Assembly: GCF_003259335.1 (NCBI RefSeq)
Contig: NZ_QLLL01000003.1
Coordinates: 558,001 to 622,000, forward strand
Direction: 5' to 3'
DNA: 64,000 nucleotides
Source of the DNA: Chitinophaga skermanii
GTDB lineage: Bacteria > Bacteroidota > Bacteroidia > Chitinophagales > Chitinophagaceae
Position 1 is the first letter of the stretch, and every line of letters starts with the position of its first letter. The position numbers and the translations under genes were made by a program. The notes below the pieces were generated by a model. It was not told the origin of the DNA. It ran no database searches and saw nothing but the letters and a program-made list of their open reading frames with translations. Of this stretch, positions 1 through 8,328 are shown piece by piece.

Positions 1-656
1 ATTTCTTTGATTTTAATAGCGGCGGCAGATTTAGCGAATTTGCGGCCTAAATAAATCAATATCAATACAAACGCGATGGCTATACCGGCCAAGATCATGA
101 GATGCTTCGCATCCATGGCGGCGATTTTAGCTTGTAGGGGGATGAGGATATCGGTTTCTAAGAAGTTATATACGACATCAACCTGTGATAAAATGGTGAT
201 GGCGAAAAGGAGGATAAGACTAAGTAAGTCAACAGCACGTTCGGCAATGATAGTACCTACTAGCTTGTCGGCAGGGAGTTTTTCGTAGCGGGCTAAGATA
301 CCGCAACGGGCTACTTCACCTAAACGGGGAACGGCCAAATTGGCCAAGTAGCCGATCATAACAGCAAAGAAAGTGTTCCAAAGGGTTGGATTGTAACCCA
401 AGGAACGCATGAGAAGGCGCCAGCGGATGGCACGTACCCAGTGACTAAAGAACCCGATGACAAAAGCAGGAAGAATCAGCCAGTAATTAGCCGCCTTAAA
501 TGATTCGACGATGGCTGCTTTCTGCCCCGGTTCCAGGTCCTTTAGTGCTAACCATATCAATAGCAATCCTAGCCCGAGGAATACTAAAAGTCGGAGTGCT
601 TTCTTTATAAACCCTAGGAAAGAGTTGCCAGTTGGATAGTTAGGATTTTGCTGCAT
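1..656 (-). CDS. Flippase-like membrane protein (LPG synthase TM family), partial
   Basis: The reading frame is open from an ATG at 656-654 to the left edge, so about 218 residues of the N-terminus are present and the C-terminus is missing. The protein is rich in membrane segments (roughly residues 21-38, 60-76, 95-112 and 140-160). It carries the PRLGE motif (110-114) followed by an ER at 139-140, typical of the lysylphosphatidylglycerol-synthase transmembrane family (PF03706, UPF0104). Such stand-alone proteins lack the synthetase domain and are thought to be lipid or polyprenyl-linked flippases; the substrate here is unknown. It lies 8 bp after panD on the same strand and is probably cotranscribed with it. 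Family confidence is good, function low. Confidence 0.85.
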   Translation of the reverse strand, partial: MQQNPNYPTGNSFLGFIKKALRLLVFLGLGLLLIWLALKDLEPGQKAAIVESFKAANYWLILPAFVIGFFSHWVRAIRWRLLMRSLGYNPTLWNTFFAVMIGYLANLAVPRLGEVARCGILARYEKLPADKLVGTIIAERAVDLLSLILLFAITILSQVDVVYNFLETDILIPLQAKIAAMDAKHLMILAGIAIAFVLILIYLGRKFAKSAAAIKIKE

Positions 657-664
657 GCGATTGC

Positions 665-1009
665 TTAGAGTTTGTTACCTTCTTTCGGGAAAACCGCGAT
701 AGGTGTGTATTTTTTGGCTTCTTCAAAGTCCATTGTTGCATAAGAGATGATGATAACAATATCACCAGGGCTTACCAAACGGGCTGCAGGGCCGTTCATA
801 CAAATAACACCAGAGTCTCTTTTACCTTTAATGACATAAGTTTCCAAGCGTTCGCCGTTGTTTACGTTCAACACTTGCACCTTTTCATATTCGATAAGAC
901 CGGCGGCATCCATCAGGGCCTCGTCGATAGTAATACTACCAACATATTGCAGGTTCGCTTCGGTAACAACTGCCCTGTGGATCTTACATTTTAATACTTC
1001 GATTTGCAT
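665..1009 (-). CDS. panD: Aspartate 1-decarboxylase
   Basis: Makes beta-alanine from L-aspartate for pantothenate and coenzyme A synthesis in the cytoplasm. The 114-residue length fits the family. Key residues sit at the numbering known for E. coli PanD: Lys9, the Gly24-Ser25 self-cleavage site that produces the pyruvoyl group, Arg54, Tyr58 and Asn72 (in NGPAAR). A Bacteroidota -7 element lies just upstream (1030-1037), and the panC terminator separates it from panC, so panD seems to have its own transcript, shared with the flippase-like gene downstream. There is no sign of a fusion or damage. Confidence 0.97.
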   Translation of the reverse strand: MQIEVLKCKIHRAVVTEANLQYVGSITIDEALMDAAGLIEYEKVQVLNVNNGERLETYVIKGKRDSGVICMNGPAARLVSPGDIVIIISYATMDFEEAKKYTPIAVFPKEGNKL

Positions 1010-1029
1010 AGTTCTGCGTAAAGTGTTCG

Positions 1030-1037
1030 CAAAGGTA
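1030..1037 (-). promoter_or_regulatory. Promoter -7 element for panD
   Basis: The minus strand reads TACCTTTG, an exact match to the Bacteroidota -7 consensus TAnnTTTG, about 20 bases before the panD ATG. This implies a very short 5' leader. It lies between the panC terminator and panD. No convincing -33 TTTG was seen. Confidence 0.65.
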
Positions 1038-1090
1038 AAGAAAAAAGAATCATAAGTAGTAGGTGAAACTCATGGATTTATAGTCGCATG

Positions 1091-1129
1091 ACAAAAGAAG
1101 CCCGCTTCCATAGTATAGAAACGGGCTTC
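1091..1129 (-). terminator. Intrinsic terminator after panC
   Basis: The inverted repeat GAAGCCCG (1097-1104) / CGGGCTTC (1122-1129), with an extra TTC/GAA pairing inside, is followed on the minus strand by TTTTG. It lies 77 bases after the panC stop. Confidence 0.8.
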
Positions 1130-1205
1130 GAATATTCTATTCATCGTCAAATCGTTATACCGTTTATTTGACAATGCACATTATTGGGTATCAGCGGAAG
1201 TGGAA

Positions 1206-2051
1206 TTAATTTAACAGCATATTATCAATTAAACGGATTTCACCGAGTTTCGCGGCCACTAAAGCAACGAGTTTTTCGCCTGTATATTCGGTAACGGGTG
1301 CTAAATTATCGGCATTACAAACAGCCACATAATCTAATTGAAAACCAGCATGTTGTAATGTGCTACTTGCAGTGGAAATTAATTCGGAAATAGGCTGCTG
1401 CTTCAAGTGTTGCTTAATTGTAGAAAGCACTTGGAAGATGGTAACGGCAAGGGATTTTTCTTCGGCCGTGAGGCGCATATTTCGGCTACTCATGGCAAGG
1501 CCAGAATCTTCTCGTCGTGTTGGAACGATCACTAGATCAGTTGGCGTATTGGTGATTTCCAACAATTTTTTGACAATCATGCATTGTTGAAAATCCTTTT
1601 GTCCCATAAATAACGCGTCCGGCTCCACCGCTTGGAGAAGTTTATGAACGATGATACCAACGCCTTGGAAGTGGTTGGGGCGATAGGCGCCTTCGAGCAT
1701 ATTTTCGAGTTGACCGAAATCGTAGTGGGGGTGTTGGGCATGAATACCGGCGGGATACATCTCGCTAACAGATGGTAAAAAAAGAACATCTGTATCAACA
1801 CTTTCCAATTTTATTATATCTTCATTAATCGTAATCGGATATTTTTCGAAATCTTTTGGGTCGTTAAATTGAGTAGGATTTACGAATATACTGCATACAA
1901 CAATATCGCACGCTTTGCGGGCCTCGCGGATGAGTGATAAATGCCCGTCGTGTAAGGCTCCCATCGTTGGAACGAAGCCAATTTTTTTTCCTTCAGATTT
2001 GAGCTGAGCCAAGTAGGTTTTCAACTCGTTTTTTTGTTTAAATAGATACAT
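1206..2051 (-). CDS. panC: Pantothenate synthetase
   Basis: ATP-dependent ligation of pantoate and beta-alanine to pantothenate, the step that uses the product of neighbouring PanD. The 281 residues match the usual length. Residues 28-41 contain PTMGALHDGHLSL, with the HxGH nucleotide-binding motif at 34-37. QFN follows at 61-63, then GQKDFQQ and the SSRN motif in the second half, as in known PanC proteins. The gene is divergent from the glycogen-synthase-like gene at 2163. panB is not in the window. Confidence 0.97.
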   Translation of the reverse strand: MYLFKQKNELKTYLAQLKSEGKKIGFVPTMGALHDGHLSLIREARKACDIVVCSIFVNPTQFNDPKDFEKYPITINEDIIKLESVDTDVLFLPSVSEMYPAGIHAQHPHYDFGQLENMLEGAYRPNHFQGVGIIVHKLLQAVEPDALFMGQKDFQQCMIVKKLLEITNTPTDLVIVPTRREDSGLAMSSRNMRLTAEEKSLAVTIFQVLSTIKQHLKQQPISELISTASSTLQHAGFQLDYVAVCNADNLAPVTEYTGEKLVALVAAKLGEIRLIDNMLLN

Positions 2052-2112
2052 AATCCTTTGCTTAAAGGGATGTTAAAAGTGTTAAACTGCCTATTATTAC
2101 CTAAAAATTTCG

Positions 2113-2120
2113 TAGTTTTG
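2113..2120 (+). promoter_or_regulatory. Promoter -7 element for the 2163 gene
   Basis: TAGTTTTG matches TAnnTTTG, 42 bases before the ATG at 2163, in the intergenic space divergent from panC. The resulting leader would be about 35 nt. Confidence 0.6.
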
Positions 2121-2162
2121 CAAGCCAAATTAAAAATTACTGCATTAATAATCAGCATTTAA

Positions 2163-2981
2163 ATGTCCACAAAGAAAAGAATTCTTTTTATTGCCCAGGA
2201 GATGTCGCCTTACTTAGAATTAAGTGATTACGCGGCGATGGTGAATAAAATGGCGATTAAATCAAACGAAGCCGGGTTGGAAGTGAGGGTCATCATGCCA
2301 AGGTTTGGTACCATTAACGAAAGAAGGCATCGTTTACATGAGGTTGTACGGCTATCGGGGATTAATATTGTGATCGACAACGATGATTACCCGCTGATCA
2401 TTAAAGTGGCTTCTTTACCGAATGCGCGCTTACAGGTGTATTTCTTGGATAACGAGGATTACTTTAAGCGCAAGAATGTATTTGCCGACGATGACGGTAA
2501 ATTTTTCGACGACAACGCGGCCCGTTCGATCTTCTTCTGTAAGGGTGCTTTAGAGACCGTGAAGAAATTCGGTTGGCCTCCAGACATTATCCACTGTAGT
2601 GGTTGGATGACGTCGCTCATTCCCATGTATTTAAAAACAGCATATAAAAAAGAGCCTGTGTTCGCGAATGCGAAAACGGTATATTCATTGGAACCCAACA
2701 GCTTCAAAGAGAAATTGGGGGCTACTTTCTTGAAAAAAGCCGCGATCAGCAACCAGGTGAAAGAGAAAGATCTCGAACTTTTCAAAGAAGGTACGAATGC
2801 AGCCTTGAATAAAGGTGCAGCCAAATACGCCGATGCAATCGTTGTTGCAGGCGAAAAGGCCGATAAAAAAATCGTGGACGAGGTGAAGGCAGAGAAAGGT
2901 AAAATTATTGTTCCTTATAAGAAAGACAACGAAGACTTAGCAGATTACCTGCAACTTTATACACAATTGATAGGCAAATAA
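2163..2981 (+). CDS. Shortened glycogen/starch-synthase-like protein
   Basis: This 272-residue cytoplasmic protein resembles the N-terminal half of GT5 glycogen/starch synthases. It has an initial beta-strand (KKRILFIAQEMSPY), RVIMPRFGTINERRHRLHEV near 46-65 and DIIHCSGWMTSLIPMYLK near 142-159, which corresponds to the DxxHxHDW-type region. Full GlgA is roughly 450-530 residues. Here the C-terminal Rossmann domain is absent, and the N-terminal KxGGL ADP-glucose motif is not seen (LSDYAAM occupies that place). Catalysis is therefore doubtful. Many Bacteroidota appear to keep a protein of this type next to panC and a DUF4270 gene (recollection). It probably shares a transcript with the lipoprotein gene 32 bases downstream. 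Confidence 0.75.
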   Translation: MSTKKRILFIAQEMSPYLELSDYAAMVNKMAIKSNEAGLEVRVIMPRFGTINERRHRLHEVVRLSGINIVIDNDDYPLIIKVASLPNARLQVYFLDNEDYFKRKNVFADDDGKFFDDNAARSIFFCKGALETVKKFGWPPDIIHCSGWMTSLIPMYLKTAYKKEPVFANAKTVYSLEPNSFKEKLGATFLKKAAISNQVKEKDLELFKEGTNAALNKGAAKYADAIVVAGEKADKKIVDEVKAEKGKIIVPYKKDNEDLADYLQLYTQLIGK

Positions 2982-3013
2982 ACGCATAAGAGAACCTTTC
3001 AAATCAAACCTAC

Positions 3014-4399
3014 GTGAAGATCAAATTCAGTTATTTAAGCTGTTTATCGCTGCTCACATTCGGCCTGTTTACGTTTTCAGGCTGTTCGGAATCTACTATC
3101 CTTGGTAGTAATCTCATTCCCGGTGGCGATAAGGTAGATGTTGTTGACTCAACAATCAATAATCTCATTGTATACAACATTCAACGTCCAGACTCAACGA
3201 TCATCACGGGAGGTTACCAAAGCTATGGCAAGGTAATCGGTACTATTTCCGATGATGCTATTTTTGGTAAGTCGTACGGTGAAGCGTTTTTGCAATTGGC
3301 TATGCCAAAAGATACTTTCCGATTTGCCGATAATTCAAGCATTAGGGAAGCATGGTTATACCTACCTTACAGTGGTTCTTATGGCGACGAAAATTCCGAT
3401 GTGGTAGTAGATGTATATCAAATGCAGGAACCTACTTTCAAGGTAGATTCTGCTTATAGATCATACCAACAAATGAACAGGTTATCGACTGTTTTGGGTA
3501 CTGCCACGCAGAAACCTGTAAATAGTAAAGATTCTGTCTATATTGTAGACAAAATTGGAGGTAAAGATTCTTCCATTTATGTTACAGGTGCTAGCTTACG
3601 TATCAAAATGAACGCCACCTTCATCAACATGTTGGTGAACGCTTCTAAAACTTCAGCTTTTGATAACGATAGTACATTCCGTAGATGGTTAAATGGCTTG
3701 GCGATTGTTCCAAGATCAAAATCAACGGGTAAAGCCTTGATGTACACCTCGGTTTCGGGAGCGAAATTGAGTATTCAAACGTACCTCAACAGTCGCCCAG
3801 ATAGTACGATCTTCTACAACTTCCCATATGTAGCGTCTACTTGTGCGCATCAAAACTATTTTGAGCGTAATTACAGTGGTGCCGAAGTAGCTAACTTTGT
3901 GAATACCAACAACCCAGCAGGTGATCAAACCACTTACTTGCAAGAGGCCCCAGGTATTTACGCAAAGCTGTTGATCCCAGGTTTGGAGAATTTCCCCCAA
4001 TCAACGATCAACTCGGCAGAATTAGTGATCACAGAAATCACTGCCGGCAACACACAAAAAGATATCTACACCCAACCAAGTACTTTGATGTTGTATAAGT
4101 ATGCATCTCCTACAACCGATAGCTTAGGCTACGTGGTTGACTATGGTAGCCCACTTTCTCCAAACCCTAGTTTTGGTGGCGAGAAGGTTGAGATTAACCT
4201 CGGCGGTGTAAAAACTATACAATACAAGTTCAACATCCCGCGCTACTTGCAAATGTTGTTGAGAAAGCAAGAAACCAATTATGGCTTCAAATTAATGGCT
4301 TACTCATCATTGCCAATCGACGCTCGTCGTTTGAAAGCCGGTGGTAGCGGAGTGTCTACCCAAAATATGCACTTACGAATCATTTATACTAAACAATAA
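3014..4399 (+). CDS. DUF4270 family lipoprotein
   Basis: A 461-residue exported lipoprotein starting at GTG (3014); no in-frame ATG would preserve the signal peptide. The hydrophobic stretch [13 protein letters not shown] ends in a lipobox Cys near residue 24, followed by [13 protein letters not shown]. This early G-N-L-I-P-like sequence and the following beta-rich domain match my memory of DUF4270, a Bacteroidota-specific family of unknown function. It is followed after 19 bases by metK, so this transcript couples an envelope protein to metK. No catalytic motif was recognised. Confidence 0.8.
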   Translation: MKIKFSYLSCLSLLTFGLFTFSGCSESTILGSNLIPGGDKVDVVDSTINNLIVYNIQRPDSTIITGGYQSYGKVIGTISDDAIFGKSYGEAFLQLAMPKDTFRFADNSSIREAWLYLPYSGSYGDENSDVVVDVYQMQEPTFKVDSAYRSYQQMNRLSTVLGTATQKPVNSKDSVYIVDKIGGKDSSIYVTGASLRIKMNATFINMLVNASKTSAFDNDSTFRRWLNGLAIVPRSKSTGKALMYTSVSGAKLSIQTYLNSRPDSTIFYNFPYVASTCAHQNYFERNYSGAEVANFVNTNNPAGDQTTYLQEAPGIYAKLLIPGLENFPQSTINSAELVITEITAGNTQKDIYTQPSTLMLYKYASPTTDSLGYVVDYGSPLSPNPSFGGEKVEINLGGVKTIQYKFNIPRYLQMLLRKQETNYGFKLMAYSSLPIDARRLKAGGSGVSTQNMHLRIIYTKQ

Positions 4400-4418
4400 C
4401 GCTGAATCCTTAAATTAC

Positions 4419-5672
4419 ATGCCTTATCTTTTTACCTCAGAATCAGTATCAGAAGGTCACCCAGATAAAGTTGCAGACCAAGTGTCCGACGCTTTGATCG
4501 ATAACTTTTTGGCATACGACAGCAAATCTAAAGTCGCTTGTGAAACCCTCGTAACAACCGGTCAAGTCGTATTAGCCGGTGAAGTGAAATCAGAAGCTTA
4601 CCTTGATGTGCAAGACATTGCACGCGACGTGATCCGTAAAATCGGTTACACGAAGAGTGAATATATGTTTGAAGCCAACTCTTGTGGTATTTTATCAGCG
4701 ATTCACGAGCAATCGCCAGATATTAACCAAGGTGTTGACCGTACAAGCCCAGAAGAACAAGGTGCAGGTGACCAAGGTATGATGTTTGGTTACGCGACGA
4801 AAGAAACGGAAAACTACATGCCTTTGGCTTTAGACTTGGCGCATAAATTATTGATCGAATTAGCAGCAGTACGCCGCGAGAATAAAGAGATCACTTATTT
4901 ACGCCCAGATGCTAAATCCCAAGTTACGATTGAATATTCTGACGATAATACGCCGATTAGAATCGATACCATTGTAATTTCTACTCAGCACGACGATTTC
5001 GATCAAGATGAAACGATGTTGGCTAAGATCAAATCCGACATGATCAACATCCTCATCCCGCGTGTAAAAGCGCAATTGAAACCGGAATTACAAGCGTTGT
5101 TCAACGATCAAATCACATATCACATTAACCCAACCGGTAAATTCGTGATTGGTGGTCCACACGGTGATACAGGTTTAACCGGTCGTAAAATCATCGTAGA
5201 TACATACGGTGGTAAAGGTGCGCATGGTGGTGGTGCCTTCTCAGGTAAAGATCCTTCTAAAGTGGATCGTTCTGCTGCATATGCAACCCGTCATATCGCT
5301 AAAAACTTAGTAGCGGCAGGTGTTGCCGACGAAATTCTCGTACAAGTTTCTTACGCTATTGGCGTTGCGAAACCTTGTGGTGTGTTCGTTAACACTTACG
5401 GTACTTCAAAAGTAAATATGAATGATGGCGCTATTGCACGTAAAATCGAAGAAATTTTCGATCTTCGTCCTTACGCTATCGAACAAAGATTGAAACTTCG
5501 TAATCCAATCTACTCGGAAACAGCTGCTTATGGGCACATGGGCCGTGAAAACCAAGTAGTAACGAAGGTGTTCAACGCAGGCAAGAAAAACGAGAAAAAA
5601 GTGGAAGTAGAGTTGTTTACATGGGAGAAACTCGACTATGTAGATAAAGTGAAAGCTGCTTTTGGCTTATAA
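4419..5672 (+). CDS. metK: S-adenosylmethionine synthetase
   Basis: Condenses methionine and ATP to SAM in the cytoplasm. The start at 4419 is chosen because the family's N-terminal motif begins there ([18 protein letters not shown], residues 4-21, with His14 and Asp16). An upstream in-frame extension overlaps the preceding gene and has no family match. Further signatures are [10 protein letters not shown] and [19 protein letters not shown]. The 417-residue length is slightly above the enterobacterial enzyme. A strong hairpin follows at 5697. Functionally it continues the methionine pathway encoded at 49144-52005. Confidence 0.97.
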   Translation: MPYLFTSESVSEGHPDKVADQVSDALIDNFLAYDSKSKVACETLVTTGQVVLAGEVKSEAYLDVQDIARDVIRKIGYTKSEYMFEANSCGILSAIHEQSPDINQGVDRTSPEEQGAGDQGMMFGYATKETENYMPLALDLAHKLLIELAAVRRENKEITYLRPDAKSQVTIEYSDDNTPIRIDTIVISTQHDDFDQDETMLAKIKSDMINILIPRVKAQLKPELQALFNDQITYHINPTGKFVIGGPHGDTGLTGRKIIVDTYGGKGAHGGGAFSGKDPSKVDRSAAYATRHIAKNLVAAGVADEILVQVSYAIGVAKPCGVFVNTYGTSKVNMNDGAIARKIEEIFDLRPYAIEQRLKLRNPIYSETAAYGHMGRENQVVTKVFNAGKKNEKKVEVELFTWEKLDYVDKVKAAFGL

Positions 5673-5696
5673 AAATGCTTACATCATCATTTGTTA

Positions 5697-5735
5697 GGAA
5701 AGGCTGTACCGAAAGGTGGCAGCCTTTCTTATTTC
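5697..5735 (+). terminator. Intrinsic terminator after metK
   Basis: GAAAGGCTG (5698-5706) pairs with CAGCCTTTC (5720-5728), with an inner ACC-GAAA-GGT mini-hairpin, followed by TTATTTCT. It starts 25 bases after the metK stop. Confidence 0.75.
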
Positions 5736-5792
5736 TACGAAGGTGGTTTACGATTGGGATTCGAGGTTTTTCAAATTTCTTTTATCCTATTT

Positions 5793-5867
5793 GTTACTTT
5801 CTTTGCTTCTCCAAAGAAAGTAACCAAAGAAAGGAGGAAAAACGGCGAAAGACTGCGTCGCCGTTTT
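5793..5867. repeat. Paired palindromic intergenic element
   Basis: Two adjacent perfect inverted repeats lie in otherwise non-coding DNA between metK and the dioxygenase gene. The first is GTTACTTTCTTTG (5793-5805) with CAAAGAAAGTAAC (5812-5824), 13 bp with a 6-base loop. Its right arm is partly repeated directly afterwards (CAAAGAAAGG, 5825-5834). The second is AAAACGGCG (5839-5847) with CGCCGTTTT (5859-5867). I recall very similar CTTTGcttc-CAAAGAAAGTAACCAAAG sequences scattered between genes in many Bacteroidota genomes, where they generate spurious short reading frames. This is the only copy I saw in the window. Confidence 0.6.
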
Positions 5868-5970
5868 ATCGGGATGTTGATGGGGCTTCGGTGCTACTGT
5901 GGTGAAGGGCATTCGTTCTTTGTGGTGCCTGTTTTGTGGGTGGGTATGTGGTATGTGGGGGGTGGGGGTG

Positions 5971-6001
5971 AAAAAAAGCTATCTCTTTGGGGAGATAGCT
6001 T
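5971..6001 (-). terminator. Intrinsic terminator after the dioxygenase gene
   Basis: AAGCTATCTC (5976-5985) pairs with GAGATAGCTT (5992-6001); the minus strand continues with a run of seven T. It is 28 bases after the stop at 6030. Confidence 0.85.
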
Positions 6002-6029
6002 GTATGTTGATTCTTTTCTTCTTTCTTTA

Positions 6030-6932
6030 TTATGACCAGTCGCCGAGCATGAAGCTTCGTTCGCTGAAGGCGGGGAGGTTGATGGTGTGGTCGTAGAAGT
6101 GTTTGATTTCGTCTTTTTTGTCCATGAGGCCGAGGCTGTAGAGGACGGGGACGAAATGGTCGGGCGTGGGGGCGGCTAGTTTGCCCAGTTTGTGGCTTGT
6201 TTCGTAGTTGATGATGTTGGTGAAATTACGGTTGTCGAGTTGTTGTTTAATCCAATGATCGTATTCTAATTCCCAGCCGAAAGGGGTGTAGTCGCCGCGT
6301 TGTAGTTTTTGACCTACTAACTGGAGATTATGGATGAGGGAGCCGGAGCCTATGATTAGGATGCCTTTTTCCCTGAGAGACTGTAGCTGTTTTCCTAATT
6401 CATAATGATATTCGGGTTTGGCGTAATAGTCGATACTCATTTGAAAAATCGGGATGTTGGCGTTGGGGATGAGGTGCATGAGCATGGGCCATGCGCCGTG
6501 ATCTAAGCCCCAATCTTCGGTAGCGTGTACCGATGGGATTATTTTTGTTACTTCTTGCGCTATTCCTGGGGCGCCTTTGGCGTGGTATTTTACATTGTAA
6601 TATTCTGGAGGGAAGCCGTAGTAATCGTAGATTTGGGTTTGCTCTTGTGATATATTCACAAAAGTGCCCTTTGTACACCAGTGTGCAGAGATAACCAAGG
6701 CGGCTTTTATCTCGTATTTCGTTTGTAATACTTTACCTAGTTCATACAAAGTATTCCAAAACGGCCGCTCTTCTTTCGACAGCGGTATATCCATAGGGCT
6801 ACCATGAGAGGTGAAAAGCACCGGCATCTTTTTGCTTTGCTTAGGCAAAGCATCTGCTAAAGTCTTCAATCCACCCAAAGTACCCATCGTTGTTAATCCT
6901 ATCATAGCTTGCATAAATTCTTTTCGTTCCAT
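6030..6932 (-). CDS. DODA-type extradiol dioxygenase (YgiD/LigB family)
   Basis: A 300-residue member of the class III extradiol (LigB) dioxygenases related to 4,5-DOPA dioxygenase. Candidate metal ligands are His43 in FTSHGSP, His84 in SAHW and His259 in TPDHFVP. His145 (LDHGAWP) and His201 (SLIHNLQ) are further candidates for the active site. A weak hydrophobic N-terminal stretch (8-28) precedes the catalytic fold and adds about 30 residues to the usual start; it could be a non-canonical signal peptide or membrane anchor. The substrate cannot be read from the sequence. It is divergent from an HxlR-type regulator with shared palindromes between them, so it is likely induced by an aromatic or electrophilic ligand (inference). 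Confidence 0.85.
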   Translation of the reverse strand: MERKEFMQAMIGLTTMGTLGGLKTLADALPKQSKKMPVLFTSHGSPMDIPLSKEERPFWNTLYELGKVLQTKYEIKAALVISAHWCTKGTFVNISQEQTQIYDYYGFPPEYYNVKYHAKGAPGIAQEVTKIIPSVHATEDWGLDHGAWPMLMHLIPNANIPIFQMSIDYYAKPEYHYELGKQLQSLREKGILIIGSGSLIHNLQLVGQKLQRGDYTPFGWELEYDHWIKQQLDNRNFTNIINYETSHKLGKLAAPTPDHFVPVLYSLGLMDKKDEIKHFYDHTINLPAFSERSFMLGDWS

Positions 6933-6967
6933 CGTATTTCCCTATTGAAAGGTTTTGTTTGACGATG

Positions 6968-6975
6968 TAAAAGTA
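6968..6975 (-). promoter_or_regulatory. Possible -7 element for the dioxygenase gene
   Basis: The minus strand reads TACTTTTA, one base off TAnnTTTG, 36 bases before the ATG at 6932 and next to the leftmost palindrome. Confidence 0.4.
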
Positions 6976-6982
6976 CATAGCT

Positions 6983-7036
6983 TTACTATAAAATAGTAAG
7001 TACTATACTTTTGTATAGTGCTATACTTCAGTATAG
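6983..7036. promoter_or_regulatory. Three tandem palindromes, probable HxlR operator
   Basis: Three consecutive palindromes occupy the divergent intergenic region: TTACTAT-AAA-ATAGTAA (6983-6999), ACTATAC-TTTT-GTATAGT (7002-7019) and CTATAC-TTCA-GTATAG (7021-7036). Their centres are about 19.5 and 18 bp apart. The middle one contains TACTTTTG (7006-7013), an exact -7 element for the HxlR gene. Binding there would block that promoter, while the left palindrome is next to the putative dioxygenase promoter. HxlR dimers are known to bind inverted repeats. Confidence 0.75.
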
Positions 7037-7052
7037 TTATTATAATTGTCCC

Positions 7053-7412
7053 ATGGAAAAATTACTCGTAAACGACGCCGAATTATGTGAAAGCAAACTT
7101 GTACTTGCCTTAAACGATACACTCAATGTTATTAGCGGGAAATGGAAACTGCCTATCATGGCTTCTCTATTGAGTGGTAAAAAGCGGTTTTCTGAGATTG
7201 AAAGGAATATTCCTACCATTAACCCACGTATGTTGTCGAAGGAACTCAAGGAATTGGAAATTAACGGGATTGTAGCCCGGAAAGTGAATGATTCGAAACC
7301 AGTAACAGTTGATTATGAACTTACGTCTTCTGGATATGCCATTCGGCCGGTGCTGGAGGTAATGATTAATTGGGGTATGGAACACCGTGCTTCTATTATG
7401 GGCAAGAAATAG
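7053..7412 (+). CDS. HxlR family transcriptional regulator
   Basis: A 119-residue winged-helix regulator. The start at 7053 (ATG) is preferred over the in-frame TTG at 7011, because 7011 lies within the palindrome and -7 element. The signature is LNVISGKWKLPIMASLLSG, then KRFSEIERNIPTINPRMLSKELKELE with the wing and VDYELTSSGYAIRPVLE, diagnostic of the HxlR family. Cys11 is N-terminal, as in redox- or electrophile-sensing members (inference). It is divergent from the dioxygenase it probably controls and from which it is separated by the palindromes; autoregulation is likely. Confidence 0.92.
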   Translation: MEKLLVNDAELCESKLVLALNDTLNVISGKWKLPIMASLLSGKKRFSEIERNIPTINPRMLSKELKELEINGIVARKVNDSKPVTVDYELTSSGYAIRPVLEVMINWGMEHRASIMGKK

Positions 7413-7436
7413 TTGGGGCCACTGCCTGTAAAATAC

Positions 7437-7467
7437 AAAAGGCTCTCTATTGGGGAGAGAACCTTTT
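7437..7467. terminator. Bidirectional terminator between convergent genes
   Basis: AAAAGG-c-TCTCT (7437-7448) pairs with AGAGA-a-CCTTTT (7456-7467), with T runs in both directions. It sits between the ends of the HxlR gene and the hydrolase gene and marks the 3' end of the minus-strand exopolysaccharide transcript. Confidence 0.75.
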
Positions 7468-7494
7468 CATATCGACTAGTGTATAAACAATCGC

Positions 7495-8274
7495 TTACTC
7501 GCGTTTAAATTGTAGTAGCCACTCGTATATACTCATACCTTCTTGTCTAAAGTTAGGATCATACAATTCTTTCCAACAACAATGGCGGAAAGGGGTGATC
7601 GTTACACGGGCTAAACCCTCTTGGTATTTATTCGTGCTATCGGCATATCGTTGGGCATTTTCTAAGAAGAAAAGCTCGTCACTACCACCAAAATACCAAC
7701 AGTGTACACCGGCAATAGCGGTGTTCCTGAAATGGTATAAGTTTTTATCGTCGATCGCCGAGGGCGACATGGGTATAGCTGCCGCGAAGCGTTTACTTAG
7801 TTTCAGTGATTCTGTGATGGCCATCACGGAAGCCCATCCACCGGCGCTGTAACCGGTGATGTAAATACGGGTAGTATCTACGCGGTACTTGGCAATGATC
7901 TGGTCGAGCACGCTACTGAGCTGCTCGGGTTTAAGGCCCCATTCTAAGGCTTGTGGGCACACGACGATAAACTTGTAGAGCTTGCCATCTACTGGGTTTA
8001 CAGCATCGAGTTTGGCACCTTTATCGAGCCAGTACGGGATACCTTCCAAGGCTAGTCGACTTAAATCGGTACCCGACTTGCTTTTGCCATGGAGGAATAA
8101 GATAAGTGGGTACTTCTTATTGGCAGTGGCATAGTCATCGGGTAGTTGCACTAAAGCCCCGTTGGTGTGCCAAGGCGATAGGCGAATGTCGATTTTAGTT
8201 TGGTGGCGTTGGGCGTGTATTCGGTGTATTCCGGAAAACAGCATCACTATTAATAATAAAGCTGCAATTCTCAT
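7495..8274 (-). CDS. Secreted alpha/beta hydrolase (esterase or predicted peptidase)
   Basis: A 259-residue exported protein with a signal peptide (1-21, ending IHAQ). The fold signature is YPLILFLHGKSKSG (55-68), the nucleophile elbow GYSAGGW with Ser143, a probable acid Asp199 in GGSDE and His231 in FRHCCW. This arrangement resembles the COG4099 predicted peptidase/PHB-depolymerase-like group. It lies 54 bases after the TolC-like gene on the same strand with no terminator between, so it appears to be the last gene of the exopolysaccharide transcript. A related domain begins the 2114-residue protein of the same locus. It may deacylate or process the polymer (inference). Confidence 0.8.
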   Translation of the reverse strand: MRIAALLLIVMLFSGIHRIHAQRHQTKIDIRLSPWHTNGALVQLPDDYATANKKYPLILFLHGKSKSGTDLSRLALEGIPYWLDKGAKLDAVNPVDGKLYKFIVVCPQALEWGLKPEQLSSVLDQIIAKYRVDTTRIYITGYSAGGWASVMAITESLKLSKRFAAAIPMSPSAIDDKNLYHFRNTAIAGVHCWYFGGSDELFFLENAQRYADSTNKYQEGLARVTITPFRHCCWKELYDPNFRQEGMSIYEWLLQFKRE

Positions 8275-8328
8275 GATTCAAAGTAATAAGTGGTCAATAC
8301 TAACGGTTACGTATCTACGTAACTAAAA

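Noticed and set aside
5675-6096. Three overlapping open frames after metK (60-114 residues)
   Set aside because: They run through the terminator and the palindromic repeat, have no family features, and their peptides look like translations of repeat DNA (for example Lys/Arg-rich stretches from the inverted repeat).
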